From Amphimedon queenslandica (lineage: Eukaryota; Porifera; Demospongiae; Haplosclerida; Niphatidae), in the NCBI RefSeq assembly GCF_000090795.2, contig NW_003546379.1:36583-81361 (forward strand): DNA of 44,779 nucleotides, in the 5' to 3' direction. The translations under genes and the position numbers were made by a program. The notes beneath the pieces were generated by a model, which was given only the letters and a program-made list of their open reading frames with translations, was not told the DNA's origin and ran no database searches. Positions 11,086 through 22,262 of this stretch are shown here, one piece after another; position 1 is the stretch's first letter, and each line of letters begins with the position of its first letter.

Positions 11086-13499
11086 ATGGCAGAGCAAGAA
11101 CAACCTCAGTCTAAGAAATCTGCTGGATGGTAATTTTTGAAATGATCATAGACAGTATAATTCTGTATAATTTTTCCTAAACTGCAGGGTCAAAAGGACA
11201 GCTGGTGCTTTTGGAAAAGCCATTGTTAATACATCTCAATATTTGTTTGATTTGGAAAGAGATGCAAGCAAAGCTCTTGAATCATTACTAAGGAAAGCCT
11301 GGGCCCATCAAAGAGGATTAAGGATACTTGTTAGTGGGAAGACAGGTCAAGGAAAATCTTCACTCATTAATGGTATTCTTGGTGCTCATGTTGCTGTTGA
11401 AGGAGCTGGTGCCAAGAGATGTACAACACAAGTTGAAATGTATTCAGAAATCATCAAAGGTGTGCCGATCAAAGTCTTTGATTCTCCTGGCTTACAAGAT
11501 CGCACAGCAAATGAAGAGAAATACATACAAGGAATGAGAGAAACATGCCAAGAGCTGAGTTTAGTCCTCTACTGCACTAAGATGAGTAACACTCGACTAA
11601 CTGATGATGACAAGAATGCTATGGTCGAGCTAACAAAGGCTTTTGGAGAAGGTTTCTGGAAATATTCCGTTTTTATCCTCACTTTTGCTAACAGAGAAGA
11701 TGTCACCAGAAAAGATGACAGAGATGCTGATGAAGAAGAACCAGATGAAGCCGATGACAAAGGATGGCAAGAGTTAGGAAAGAGGAGGTTTGAAAGACGG
11801 TTAGAATTATGGAAGGAAGAGCTTCAAAATTTCCTCATCGATGAAGTTGGAGTGAGTAAAAAGATTGCTACAAAAATTCCTGTTGTGCCAGCTGGAGACA
11901 ACAAAAAAACTCGAAAAAACAAGGAGCCTCTTCGTCTTCCTGACCGTGACAACTGGTTTAATGAATTATGGAAAGCATGTTGCTTACGAGTTAAAGAAAC
12001 ACGTCTTTTCCTTCAGTTAAACAGTGATCGTATGGTTACTAAAGATGAAAGTGATGATGAGGGAAGTGATGATGATGATGATGATGATGATACAGAAGAG
12101 CCCTCTGAAGTAAGTAACATCAATATTTTTTTTATTATCTCAATTATTTTGATAATTATACTCATCAAAAATAGGTTATTCCACCAGAAGAAGAAAAAAC
12201 AGATGTTAAAGAAGTAATAATGTTTTATAATTGCAATTACTTTGCATTTATTTAACAGGAACTGGAGAGAATTGGAAGATTTGAGGCTGCTCTTAATGTT
12301 GCTCGTCAGCAGGAATCAAATGAGAAAATGGTTTTATAATAATAATAATAAGAATTATGCATTTTCATTTATATATAGGAAAGTCCAGAATTTACGAGAC
12401 CTCCAAAAAGACCTCCTCGAAGTCCTCGACCAGTAAGCTTGATTATTAATGATTGTAGATATACTTTTGGTGCAAATATAGAGCCATCAAGCACAGCAAG
12501 ATCAGGCAAAAGACACGGAAGAAGTACTTTATATAGTGCCACTATTTTATTCAAAAATTGTTATTGTTGCTTTGTAGAGTAAAATTACTCCAATACCTAG
12601 GACAAGAGTTGCTACAAATCCTGAGCATTCACAGGTAGATATCTGTATAGACAAGTAACCAATAATTAATATTATGATTGTATATAGTTGAATAAAGGCG
12701 ATTCAATTACACGGGGCAAACCACTCCGTCTTTCAGTCCCATTAATAAAGGTACTACATGCATATAACACAAATTTATTGCACATATCATTCTGTATTCT
12801 TAATTATTATAGCCTGAACCTCCACCAAAACCAGTTCGTTCAAAAAGAAAAGAGGTAAATGCATTCAATAACCTTGTGTTGTGTTTCAATTAATACTTGC
12901 AATAGAGTGACTATGGAATGCCTACAATTCCAATGGATGCCTTAAAGCCAGGAGCTCCCTATAGAAAGACACGACCATCCCCACTGCCTTCTCCACTACC
13001 ATCTCCAATACCTTCTCCACAGCCATCTCCACAACCATCCCCAGTACCTTCTCCACAACCATCTCCACCATCAACTACAAAGTTTTTCCCTCCATCACCT
13101 AGACCATCTCAACCACCTAAACCAGCTCCAAAACCATCTTCACAAAGGACATGTCTACCAGAGCCACCGACTATGATGGTAACTAAAGATGCATCACCTC
13201 TTCCATTGCACACTTCTCGAAGTGAGGGTTATATAGGTTTATCCCAACTACATTCTCTGAAGCCATCCCCACTACCTTCTCCAACTCCATCCCCATCATC
13301 ATCTCCTAGGCCTGATCGAGTCAATACTCTTGTAAACCAACATATTGACATCCAGCATTCATTTGTTAAGGATATTACTGTTGAGACCGTCAGAAGAGGT
13401 TTTGGTGAAACTGTTGCTGATGCATTCAAGGCAGCATTTGATAACGTGATTAAAAAGCCATCTAAATGGTTTGTACGACTGATCAAAAAGGAAAATTAG
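11086..13499 (+). CDS. AIG1/GIMAP-like GTPase with Pro-rich tail (copy A), 10 exons, 642 aa
   Basis: Exons: 11086-11129, 11188-12109, 12175-12213, 12259-12330, 12379-12432, 12482-12523, 12578-12634, 12688-12750, 12813-12854, 12906-13499. All introns are GT-AG, and the coding total of 1,929 nt closes exactly. The G domain has P-loop GKTGQGKS (about residues 65-72), a TT switch-I pair, DSPG (113-116) and TFAN (about 180-183) at the G4 place, as expected for AIG1-type rather than Ras-type GTPases. An acidic run (DDDDDDDD) ends exon 2. The linker is made of 39-72 nt phase-0 exons. The last exon has a PSP-repeat region and a conserved end (VETVRRGFGE, AAFDNVIKKPSKWF, basic terminus). Exon 4 is one piece where copy B has an intron. 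Family role in immunity or membrane trafficking is known only for vertebrate and plant relatives; function here is unknown. Confidence 0.9.
12068..12091 (+). repeat. (GAT)n run encoding poly-Asp in GTPase A
   Basis: A trinucleotide run gives an uninterrupted Asp tract at the end of the G-domain exon. Copies B and C have broken, shorter versions with Glu. Confidence 0.7.
12987..13072 (+). repeat. Coding minisatellite (PSPx)n in GTPase A
   Basis: A roughly 12-nt unit (ccatctccacta-like) repeats about seven times to give PSPLPSPLPSPIPSPQPSP and so on. A shorter second block lies near 13260-13300. Copies B and C lack it, so the expansion is specific to A. It makes many Ser-Pro and PxxP sites. 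Confidence 0.75.
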
Positions 13500-14195
13500 A
13501 CATAGTTTATTGATATTGATAGGATGTTATTGTTATTTTATTTTGCTGCTTTTCCTAGATACTTATGAATTATTGTTTCCTAGAGTGTTTATAGTTTAGT
13601 TTTAATTCCTATAAGATTATGAATATCTTTTGTAGTAATTTGATAGTATTGTTTATACACATCTTTAAAATTAATATTTTGATGGAGCAATAGATGAATG
13701 TAGGTCTTTAGAATGTTTCCAGGAGAAACATGTTAAGAGATTGCACAACTAGAAATATTGGTCAAAACTGTGGATTAGGTTCAAAAATATGTAGATGGAA
13801 TGATTGAGAATACACGATGCAAAGAACTTCATACTAGTTTTAAAGTCTAGATGATTCACTGAAATGGTTGATATAAATCTTATATAGTTGATGCATACTG
13901 CATGTATGTTAGTGACAAGAATGCCAACGGTTAAGAGTCAAAGTCTAATCATTTCAGTTCAACTTAACCCAATAATTAACCTGCCTATCAGATAATAATT
14001 AACCTGCCTATCAGATAAAAATGATGAACTGCAAGGAAGAAAATTTTTAAATTAATGCGCAGCATGACAAACCAAATTCATGCTGCATCTTAGAGAATAG
14101 AGGAATGCTTAGCTTCAGCATCTCTACTGGGACTGGGACTGGGAGTACTGAAACGTGTCACGTGATCAAGCTCTCAAGTATGCGTGGGTGTACAA
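13500..14195. other. Spacer between GTPase A and its NAA80 partner
   Basis: No gene is seen. A 22-24 bp direct repeat (ataattaacctgcctatcag) occurs twice in tandem at about 13971-14017. Confidence 0.5.
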
Positions 14196-15800
14196 ATGGC
14201 TGATGACTATGAGGTACTGGAGCTTCAGTTTAGACCCGATCTCCTTCAACCAGCAGCTCATCTTCTCAATGAACAGTGGCCTAGAAGTTTAGAGACAAGG
14301 TCAGTGTAGTTATAATGATTCCCACTTATCATAAAGTTTGGCCTGATTTTGAGGTCATGAATCAATAATGCTTTGATCAAAATCAGCTCAAAATTTTATC
14401 TAAACGTAACATATCAGAATGTAGCAAAAATTGACATATCTATCCTGTTCAAGTACATTCATAATTTCCCACAAAGTATGCTAAAGTAATTAACTTTGCA
14501 GACGCTACAATAGACATGTACAGATCTTTGGTGCAACTTTTAAAATTTTAAAATGTACAGATTTTTGGTGCAACTGATTTTTGAGTAACTTTAAAAATTC
14601 ATAAAAAATTAATTTTGATTGGAATTAGCTCAAACTTTCTACACAACATAAGTACATGTATATGTATCAGAAAAAATTATAAAAATGCAAAATTTTCTCT
14701 TTTTCACTTTTGACGGAATTTGGCCAAAATCCCTGTACTGTAGTACAGGGACCTTGGCCCAATTTTTGAGTAACTTGAAAAATTCATAAAAAAATTAATT
14801 TTGATCGGAATTAGCTCAATTTTCTACACAACATAACTACATGTATACGTACCAGAAAAAAATATAAAAATGCAAAATTCTCACTTTTGACAGAATTTGG
14901 CCAAAATCCCTTTGCCTGATTTTTGAGTAACTTTAAAAATTCATAAATAAATTAGTTTTGATTGGAATCAGCTCAAATTTTCTACACAACATAAGAACAT
15001 GTATATGTATCCGAAAAAATTATAAAAATGAAAATTTCTCTCCTATCAATTTTTGACAAATTTTGGCTAATGACACTGTACTATAGTACAGGGATTTTGA
15101 CCCGATTTCGGAGCAACTTTAAAAATTCATGAAAAATCCAAATTTGATAGAAATCAGCTCAAATTTTCTACACAACACAAGAACATGTATATGTATCCGA
15201 AAAAATTATAAAAATGAAAATTTATCTCCTATCAATTTTTGACAAATTTTGGCTAATGACACTGTACTATAGTACAGGGACTTTGGCCCAATTTTTGAGT
15301 AGCTTTAAAAATTCATAAAAAATCCAATTTTGGTCAAAATCAGCTTAAATTTCTTACACAACATAAGTACATGTATATGCATCAGAAAAATTATAAAAAT
15401 GCAAAATTCTCTCTTTTTTCACTTTTGATGAAATTTGGCCAAAATCCCTGTATGCAGCAACTCCTTAAAATCATAATTTAATTTACATGTATATTGATGT
15501 GCTACTTGTTTGAAATCCTGAAAGAAACTTGACAAAAATATTACTCCTATTATATTATAATAGAGTATTACTATCGTGCCTGTGTCTTCTTTTCAAATTT
15601 CTTGATTAATTAACCAAATTCCCATTACCATACATAGGAAGCACTCCATTTCTGATAGCAAGACTGACCTACCTGTATCTCTCCTACTAATAACAAAAGA
15701 CAAGGAGAGAGTGATTGGATTTGTTAGGATATTCAAAGTTGCCAATAGAAGTAATGCTGGACTCATTGAATCACTTGTCATCTCACCTGGCACCACATGA
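14196..15800 (+). pseudogene. NAA80 pseudogene of unit A (exons 1 and truncated 2)
   Basis: Exon 1 (14196-14299) is intact, starts MADDYEVLEL and ends NEQWPRSLET with donor gtcagtg. After a satellite-filled intron, exon 2 begins at 15638 (KHSISDSKTDLPVSLL..) and follows the functional copy up to LIESLVISP. It then diverges and stops at TGA 15798-15800, before the acetyl-CoA-binding RRxGxG motif. Downstream remnants are degraded and exons 3-4 are absent. The same break is found in unit B, so it predates that duplication. A partial echo of exon 2 (gagagtgattggatttg) sits near 15990-16020. Confidence 0.85.
14337..15453. repeat. Satellite array in NAA80 pseudogene intron (unit A)
   Basis: About six units of roughly 180 bp carry 'gctcaaattttctacacaacataa', 'catgtatatgtatc.gaaaa' and 'aactttaaaaattcataaaaa' in pieces. 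Several units centre on a palindrome of the form ctgtactatagtacag (for example near 14730, 15072 and 15258), flanked by 'tttggccaa' sequence. Confidence 0.8.
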
Positions 15801-17278
15801 TAAGTTAATGTGGCTTTAGAAGCAGAGCATGTGGAGACAAGGTATTTATAACATACAGTATGTGTAACTTGTTTCTGAAATCTGAATAAAGTAACTAGAA
15901 GAATGTAAAGCATTTGAAAGGGCTTAGCCCCCAGAGCCATGCTATTGTTGTGCTGTATGTATGAATAGATAATATGTTTTATTAACAAGAGACAACGAGA
16001 GAGTGATTGGATTTGCAAAATTGTAATGCAGATTGATCCACTTGTCATTTGAAGGAGCATGGTTCTGGTGATAAAATAAAAGCTTGCCGAGACACATGCA
16101 AAGTACTTTATTTATACATGTATAGTTAATATATTGTGGTGAACTATAAATAAAGCTAACAGATATGATATTTCCATGATTTTTTAAATCAATGATGTAA
16201 TTGTAATTACTAAAATTTATTACTTATCCATGTGCTTATTCTGAATGTTCTAGCCTTCTGAATCTGATCTGTGTAGGTGCATACACATATATTTTCTATC
16301 CTTCCATGTTTTTTTCAGTTCTTGTTCTTTTGTTCTTGTTTTGTTGGTCCCTTCTGGCTCTGTTCCTTCTCTTCTTTATTTTGTTTTAGTTTGGAGTGAT
16401 TACTAACCATTTGTGCTAATCATTGTATTGATTCAGCTCATTTATCACATTATCACTTGTTATTCAATGCACATACATGTACATTGTATCCATTCTACAC
16501 ATGTTGTTTATCTCAGCATACACAAATCTTTGATAAACATAATACTTTTACTGCTGTATATTTTCTAAGACAACTAACCTCATAATACCATCTTGAAAAA
16601 CCAACCTCAATCCTACATGTACATCATATAGGTTATCACCTATAATATAATAATTGGAATGGAAGTGTTATCTTGCCACTGTCACTTCTAATTATTACAG
16701 TCAATGCCCAAGATAAGATGTGGGCTGGCAATAGTAATTGTACTGCCCTAGTCACACCCTGTGGCCTGTGCACTGTGCAGCTGTGTTCAGCTTTTTTTCT
16801 TACCTAGCTTACCTAAGCAGTTAGGATATTGATACAATCTGCATCTCATTTCATGTAGTACTATGTACATGTACTGTAATGTACTGTAGATAAAAAGCTT
16901 ATAATAATGCTTTCTCTTGTTTTCAATGATCATAGAGTGCCTTAAATTAGGTCATTAATTAAGGTAGCTATCATTGATTAGTCACCTAGCTATTCTATGA
17001 CTTACACCTGTCACAACCTAGCTGTTCTATTCCAGCCTACATGACACACACCTGTCACAACAATAGCAGTGTTTCACATGTAGTTATGACAATCGTGGAA
17101 GAGAGATGAGGAGAGATTCATAAAAAGCCACAATTTGCTTTTTATTTTCATTTCTCTATTATAGTTTGTATGTATTACATGCTTGGATATAAGTGCCATA
17201 TTAGGTACATGCAGCAGTGGCAGCCCTTAGACTCAGGTAACTGCAATATTATTGATGAAACTATATTGTTTAGTTATA
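15801..17278. other. Unit B upstream region, duplicated at 22.3-23.85 kb
   Basis: No supported gene. From about 16050 the sequence is nearly the same as the region from about 22600 (for example gagacacatgcaaagtact, gatgtgggctggcaatagt). It is the left part of the duplicated unit. Short open frames here are not conserved between the two copies. Confidence 0.6.
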
Positions 17279-17440
17279 TAAAGACTTTCATACACGAGAC
17301 AACTTGTTGCTAGCAACCAAGTGACATGTTGCCGCCAAAAATAGAACATATTTCTATTTTTGGCAACATGTTGCTTACAAGATTTAAGTAACCACAACTG
17401 TTGCTAGCAACAAGTTGCCTTAGTGGTATGAAGGCCTTTA
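17279..17440. mobile_element. 162-bp TA-flanked foldback MITE
   Basis: The ends taaagactttcatac and gtatgaaggccttta are inverted matches. The next inner arm (acaacttgttgctagcaac / gttgctagcaacaagttg) is longer and perfect over about 16 bp. TA flanks both sides. The paralogous place in unit C (about 23850-23864) has no element, which is direct evidence of insertion after duplication or clean loss. It is related to 5097-5449 by its end sequence. Confidence 0.8.
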
Positions 17441-17626
17441 TACATGTACATCTAGGTCAAGTTGCTGTTGGAGTTCACCTAAATACTTGTTTCAGAATTT
17501 ATTTGTTTCAGGAATTACGCAGGAGCCCATAAAGAGAGGCTTTGATTTTTTAATAACTTTTTGACAGTTGTGTGGTTTATGTGGGTGGTTGGTATTTTAA
17601 TTATTCTATTTTTTTACCTAGCCTGC

Positions 17627-17634
17627 TATATAAA
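17627..17634 (+). promoter_or_regulatory. Candidate TATA box of GTPase B
   Basis: TATATAAA lies in a block conserved with unit C (gctatataaagc.gtggtggcagtg). It is 535 nt before the ATG, so a 5' UTR intron must be assumed (possible donor after cttgtag near 17740, acceptor ctatag near 18135). Conservation of the block in both copies is weak evidence, since they are recent duplicates. Confidence 0.35.
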
Positions 17635-18168
17635 GCGGTGGTGGCAGTGCAGCCTGATTCATTGTCTAAAAATTCTTGACTGTTGTCAAAGATAGTTCTA
17701 ACTTATAGTGGTCAACTGCTATTCAAGCACTGTCTTGTAGGTCAGTCAGTTTTAAGTAACTTAATGTATATAGTGTCTTATTTATTGTAAGAATCAGTAC
17801 TGTACAGAGCATTATGGTTGCACAGTGTGAGTGTCCCTTAGCAAAGTCACAGATCATGACAGATGTGGCCTAAAACCTAGATTTTTACAGTTCCCTGATG
17901 AGCTACAGGTTTATATGACCTATTGGTTTGGCCAAAAGAAGTCATGATGTGAGCACTGAATGCATTATGGAGACTGGGCTCAAATCCTATTCTTTCATGG
18001 TGCATGCTAAGTAATAATCAGTTTGCATGCAGCCATAATTAATTTTGATGACATGCATGCATTAGATCTATATATATTCTGGTTAGATTTTACTAAAATT
18101 GTTTCATTATTATATATTATTATAGTTATCTATAGAGAGTTCAACTCAACAGTTTTGAAATTTGAATC

Positions 18169-20486
18169 ATGGCAGAGCTAGTTCAACCTGATTCTAAGAA
18201 GCCAGTTGGATGGTAATAGTGAACCACTATAATGTGATTGAAAGATTGATTATTGAATTCCTATATAGGGTAAAAAAAGTAGGTGGTGCATTTTCAAAGG
18301 CTGGAAGAGCTGTTGTAAATGTTCCACAGCAATTGTTAGATTTGCAAAGAGATGCAAGTAAAGCTCTTGAGTCTCTATTGAGGAGAGCCTGGGCACATCA
18401 AAGGGAATTGAGGATACTCGTCACTGGAAAGACAGGTCAAGGAAAGTCTACCCTCATCAATGGCATTCTTGGTGCTCATGTTGCTGTTGAAGGAGCTGGT
18501 GCCAAGAGATGTACAACACAAGTTGAAATGTTTTCAAAAACCATCAAAGGTGTTCCAATCAAAGTCTTTGATTCTCCTGGCTTACAAGATCGCACAGCAA
18601 ATGAAGAGGAGTACATACAAGGAATGAGAGAAACATGCCAAGAGCTTAGTTTAGTCCTCTACTGCACTAAGATGATTAACACTCGACTAACTGATGATGA
18701 CAAGAATGCTATGGTTAAGCTAACAAAAGCTTTTGGAGAAAGTTTCTGGAACTATTCTGTGTTTGTCCTCACTTTTGCTAACCTTGAAAATGTTGCAAGA
18801 AAAGATGACAGAGATGCTGATGAGGAAGAACCAGATGATGATGATGATGAGGGATGGAAAGAATTAGAAAAAAGAAGATTCATGAGACGGTTGGAGTTAT
18901 GGAAGAAAGAGCTACAAAATTTCCTCATCAATGAAGTAGGAGTGAGTAAAAAGATTGCTACAAGAATTCCTGTCGTACCAACTGGAGACAACAAAAAAAA
19001 CCGAAAAAGCAAGGAGTTTCTCCGTCTTCCTGACCGTGACAACTGGTTTAACAATTTTTGGGAAGCATGCTGCCTTCGAGTTAAAGAAACACGTCTTTTC
19101 CTTCAAATAAACAGCGATCGTATGGTTGCAAAAGATGAGGGTGATAATGATGATCCTGATGATGAAGAAGAAGATGATGACGATAATGAAGAACCTTCTA
19201 AAGTCAGTATCTTATATTTATAGCAATAATCTTAAATATCATCAATATAGGCCTTGTCACCAGAAGAAGAGAAAAAGGACCTTGAAGAAGTAATAGCTAT
19301 AATAGTCTTAGCATTATTATTCTTATCATCATTATAATCATTACAACTTCCCTAGAAATTGGAGACAATTAAAGGATTCGAAACTGCTCGTAATGTTAGT
19401 ATCTAAAAATAAAAATGCACAATTATAAGCTTAAACACAATGTATATTTTGTATCTTATAGAGTATCATAAAACTTCAGCAGCAATCAAAAGAAGAAAGG
19501 GTAATATACTGTACAAACTGTAACTTAATTTTTTTATTTTCAAATATTTAGAAGACTCCAGAACCTATGAAACCTAGGCCTTTATCAGTGAGCTGAAAAT
19601 TCATAAAGAATTAAGACATTATGTTTATGTGCATATAGAATTATCAAGTACAACATAATCCAACAAAGAAGAAAGAAGTACCGGTACAATAGAAATTTGG
19701 CCCATGCTATAATATTATAATGAACTTGTATAGAATAAGATGACTAGGACAAGAGGTGCTTCAGAACCTGATGAACCCCCACAGGTATAGAAATACAAAC
19801 TGAGAGTAATAACCAATAAATTGTATCATTTCATTAGCTAGCAGTTTCAAATGGTTATTCAACACCCAGAAATAAGGTATGCAATAGCATACATTATGCT
19901 ACACAACTTTATGGCATATCATGATTATTCTGTTTTCCTAATAATATAGACTCCTCCACCAACTGTTTCTCCAAAACCAGTTCGTCGAAAAATGAAAGAA
20001 GTAATCCGTCACACATAATTCAATGTTTCATTTTAATTACAATAGAGTAGCTATGGATTACCTACAATTCCAATGGATGCCTTAAAGCCAGGAGCTACCT
20101 ATATAAAGCCAATGCCTCCTCCATCCCCTTCAAAGGGTTCCCCAAATCATTCCCCAACTCCTGCAAGGATAACAAAAGAAGCATCCCCTCCCTCTTCTCC
20201 TCCTCTATTGCAGCTACAATCCATATCACAAAATGGAGTACCCATAGTTGATGCAGTTCAGCCCAGTGAGCCCGCAGTTTCTGTTAGTAAATCCGTTCAA
20301 GTCACTAATCATCTTGTGAACCAAGATATTCACATTCATCCCACTCTTGTCAAGGAGGTTGCCGTTGAGACCGTCAGAAGAGGTTTCGGTGAATCTGTTG
20401 CTGATGCATGTAGAGCAGCTTTTGATACCGTGATTAAAAAACCATCAAAATGGTTTGTAGGATTGTTTAAAAAAAAGAAGAAGTAG
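18169..20486 (+). CDS. AIG1/GIMAP-like GTPase with Pro-rich tail (copy B), 11 exons, 583 aa
   Basis: Exons: 18169-18212, 18269-19202, 19251-19289, 19356-19394, 19462-19500, 19552-19587, 19639-19677, 19734-19784, 19838-19876, 19950-20000, 20046-20486. The total of 1,752 nt closes. Exon 1 encodes MAELVQPDSKKPVGW, a short N-terminal leader also used by A. G motifs: GKTGQGKS 68-75, TT 97-98, DSPG 116-119, TFAN 183-186. An acidic stretch ends the G exon. Seven of the eight linker exons begin and end in phase 0 at 36-51 nt, five of them exactly 39 nt. The tail has SP/PP motifs, then VETVRRGFGESVADACRAAF, KKPSKWFVGLF and a terminal KKKKK that could bind acidic membrane lipids (inference). The start is chosen because the same ATG leader is in all three copies. 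This looks like the healthiest copy of the B/C pair. Confidence 0.9.
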
Positions 20487-20690
20487 CAGCCTAAAAATAA
20501 TGACTATTATGAATTTGCTAATTTATGCTATTAATTCTTAATGATAAGTGCTTTTTGTTACTTTTATTTAAAGTAAATCTATAAAACATTTTGTCTATCA
20601 CAAGTGTGTAGGCGGTGTGTGTATACTTTAGCCTTAGGTGTGGTGATAGTGGTCATGTGGCTTCTTACATGCAAATGGCTGTTGACTATA

Positions 20691-21094
20691 GACCACCCTA
20701 GGCGTGAATTGGAAAAGTTATGAATTTCATTAATTTTATATACGGTACCCGCCCACAGATCATAATTGGCTGCCATTTTGGTTGGCAAGTTTATTATGGA
20801 AGTCAATGGAGGCACGAAGAAAATGCCTCACTTACCTGCTTTAGCTCTATCAATAGCTAAAAAGCGCTTGTTATAAGAAAGAACAGCTGCCTCTAAGCTT
20901 CTCCTGTGAAGGATTTGGTCAAATTTGCTCCAGAATTCTTAATACAGGTTTGTTTTTATGTCGACCCGTTTGTTCTCCATTGAAAGTTGCCAACCAAAAT
21001 GGCGGCCGGAATTTATTTCATCCTAAACCACGCCTTACAACTGTAAAAATTTCTAATAATCTTCCTACGCATTCAATTCTCGCCTAGGGTGGTC
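20691..21094. mobile_element. 404-bp foldback MITE inside NAA80 exon 1 (unit B)
   Basis: It begins gaccaccctaggcgtgaatt and ends aattctcgcctagggtggtc, inverted matches of about 20 bp with small gaps. A second inner inverted pair is ctgccattttggttggcaa against ttgccaaccaaaatggcgg. TATA occurs on both flanks. The functional copy in unit C reads straight through (gactatgaggtactag), so the empty site is known. Confidence 0.85.
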
Positions 21095-21439
21095 TATAAG
21101 ATACTAGATCTAGAGCTTCAGTTTAGACCTGATCTCCTTGAGCCAGCAGCTCATCTTCTCAATGAACAGTGGCCTAGAAGCTTAGAGGCAAGGTCAGTGT
21201 AGTTATAATAATTTTTTTTAAATTGAAAGTACAAGTCAATAAATTCTAGGTAACATCAGGGCATGTGTATCAAAAGATTTATAAAATTTGAACATTGTTG
21301 CTATTAGCCATTGCAATACCAAGTTTAAAACAACTTTTTATGTTTTGATGGGAATGACTTCAATAAATGGAAAATTATTTCCAGTCTGTTTCAGGGGTAT
21401 ATCCAGAAATTGAAAAGGGAAGTGCTGAGGGCACATGAA

Positions 21440-21957
21440 GTGTGCCGTTATTTTGGCCACACCCTTTTTAAGGCGGTACCAAGTTTGAGCTGATTCCAAT
21501 CAAAATTAAATTTTACAAATTTTTAAAATTAGTCAAAAATTGGGTCCTAGCCACTTCTTGGCCAAATTTTGCCAAAAATGACTAGGAGAGAATTCTCCAT
21601 TTTTATAATTTCTTCTGATACATATATGTTTTTTTAATTTTGTGAAGCAAATTTGAGCTAATTGCAACCAATTTTGGATTTTTTGCAAATTTTTGAAAGT
21701 GACTCAAAATTTTAGCCAATGTATGTATTTGGCCAAATTTTGACAAAATTTTTTAAGGAAGTTTTTCATTTTTATATTTTTTCTGATGCATGTACGTGTT
21801 TTTATGTTGTGTAGCACGTTTGAGCTGATTTTAACCAAATTTGAATTTTAAAAAATTTTTAAGTTGCTTGAAATGCCATGTACTGTATTGTAGATCTAGT
21901 GCTTGCCAGTTCATGAAGCATGCTTTTAGTTCACTTAGCATGCTTTGCAGGAAACCC
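21440..21957. repeat. Satellite array in NAA80 pseudogene intron (unit B)
   Basis: Units run in the opposite orientation to the 14.3-kb array (tttgagctgatt.ca, atttttataatttcttctgat). The block ends with agcatgctttgcaggaaaccctg, the inverted form of the cagggtttcc end at 34618. It is nearly the same as 27240-27735 in unit C. Confidence 0.7.
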
Positions 21958-22262
21958 TGTATTAATGTTTCACTTGTTTCAAATTAACATAAATATAGTT
22001 GCTATTGTAGATTTCGTTACTATTTCTTAAATAATTACTATTGGTTTGTGCCTTGATTTCAAATTTCTTAATTAATCGAATTCTCATTACCATACATAGG
22101 AAGCACTCCATTGCTGATAGCAAGACTGACCTACCTGTATCTCTCTTACCAATAACAAAAGACAAGGAGAGAGTGATTGGATTTGTTAGGATATTCAAAG
22201 TTGCCAATAGAAGTAATGCTGGACTCATTGAATCACTTGCCATCTCACCTGACACCACATGA

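Larger units (their letters stand above)
20675..22262 (+). pseudogene. NAA80 pseudogene of unit B, exon 1 split by a MITE
   Basis: ATGGCTGTTGACTAT at 20675 is the true exon 1 start. The exon is interrupted by a 404-bp element (20691-21094) and resumes as LDLELQFRPDLLEP and NEQWPRSLEAR, with donor near 21193. Exon 2 starts at 22100 (KHSIADSKTDLPVSLLPI..) and stops at TGA 22260-22262 at the same place as in unit A, before the acetyl-CoA loop. Exons 3-4 are absent. Confidence 0.85.

Noticed and set aside
12331..12378. Read-through of the GTPase A intron (open frame 12242-12436)
   Set aside because: The homologous splice sites, phase and copy B/C structure support an intron here.
13971..14017. 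CRISPR-like direct repeat
   Set aside because: Only two adjacent copies without spacers, in an animal-type genome; a simple tandem duplication.
15593..16060. 155-aa minus-strand frame over the NAA80 pseudogene (also 21962-22402, 27733-28014)
   Set aside because: It is antisense to NAA80 exon 2 and is open in all copies only because that exon is copied.
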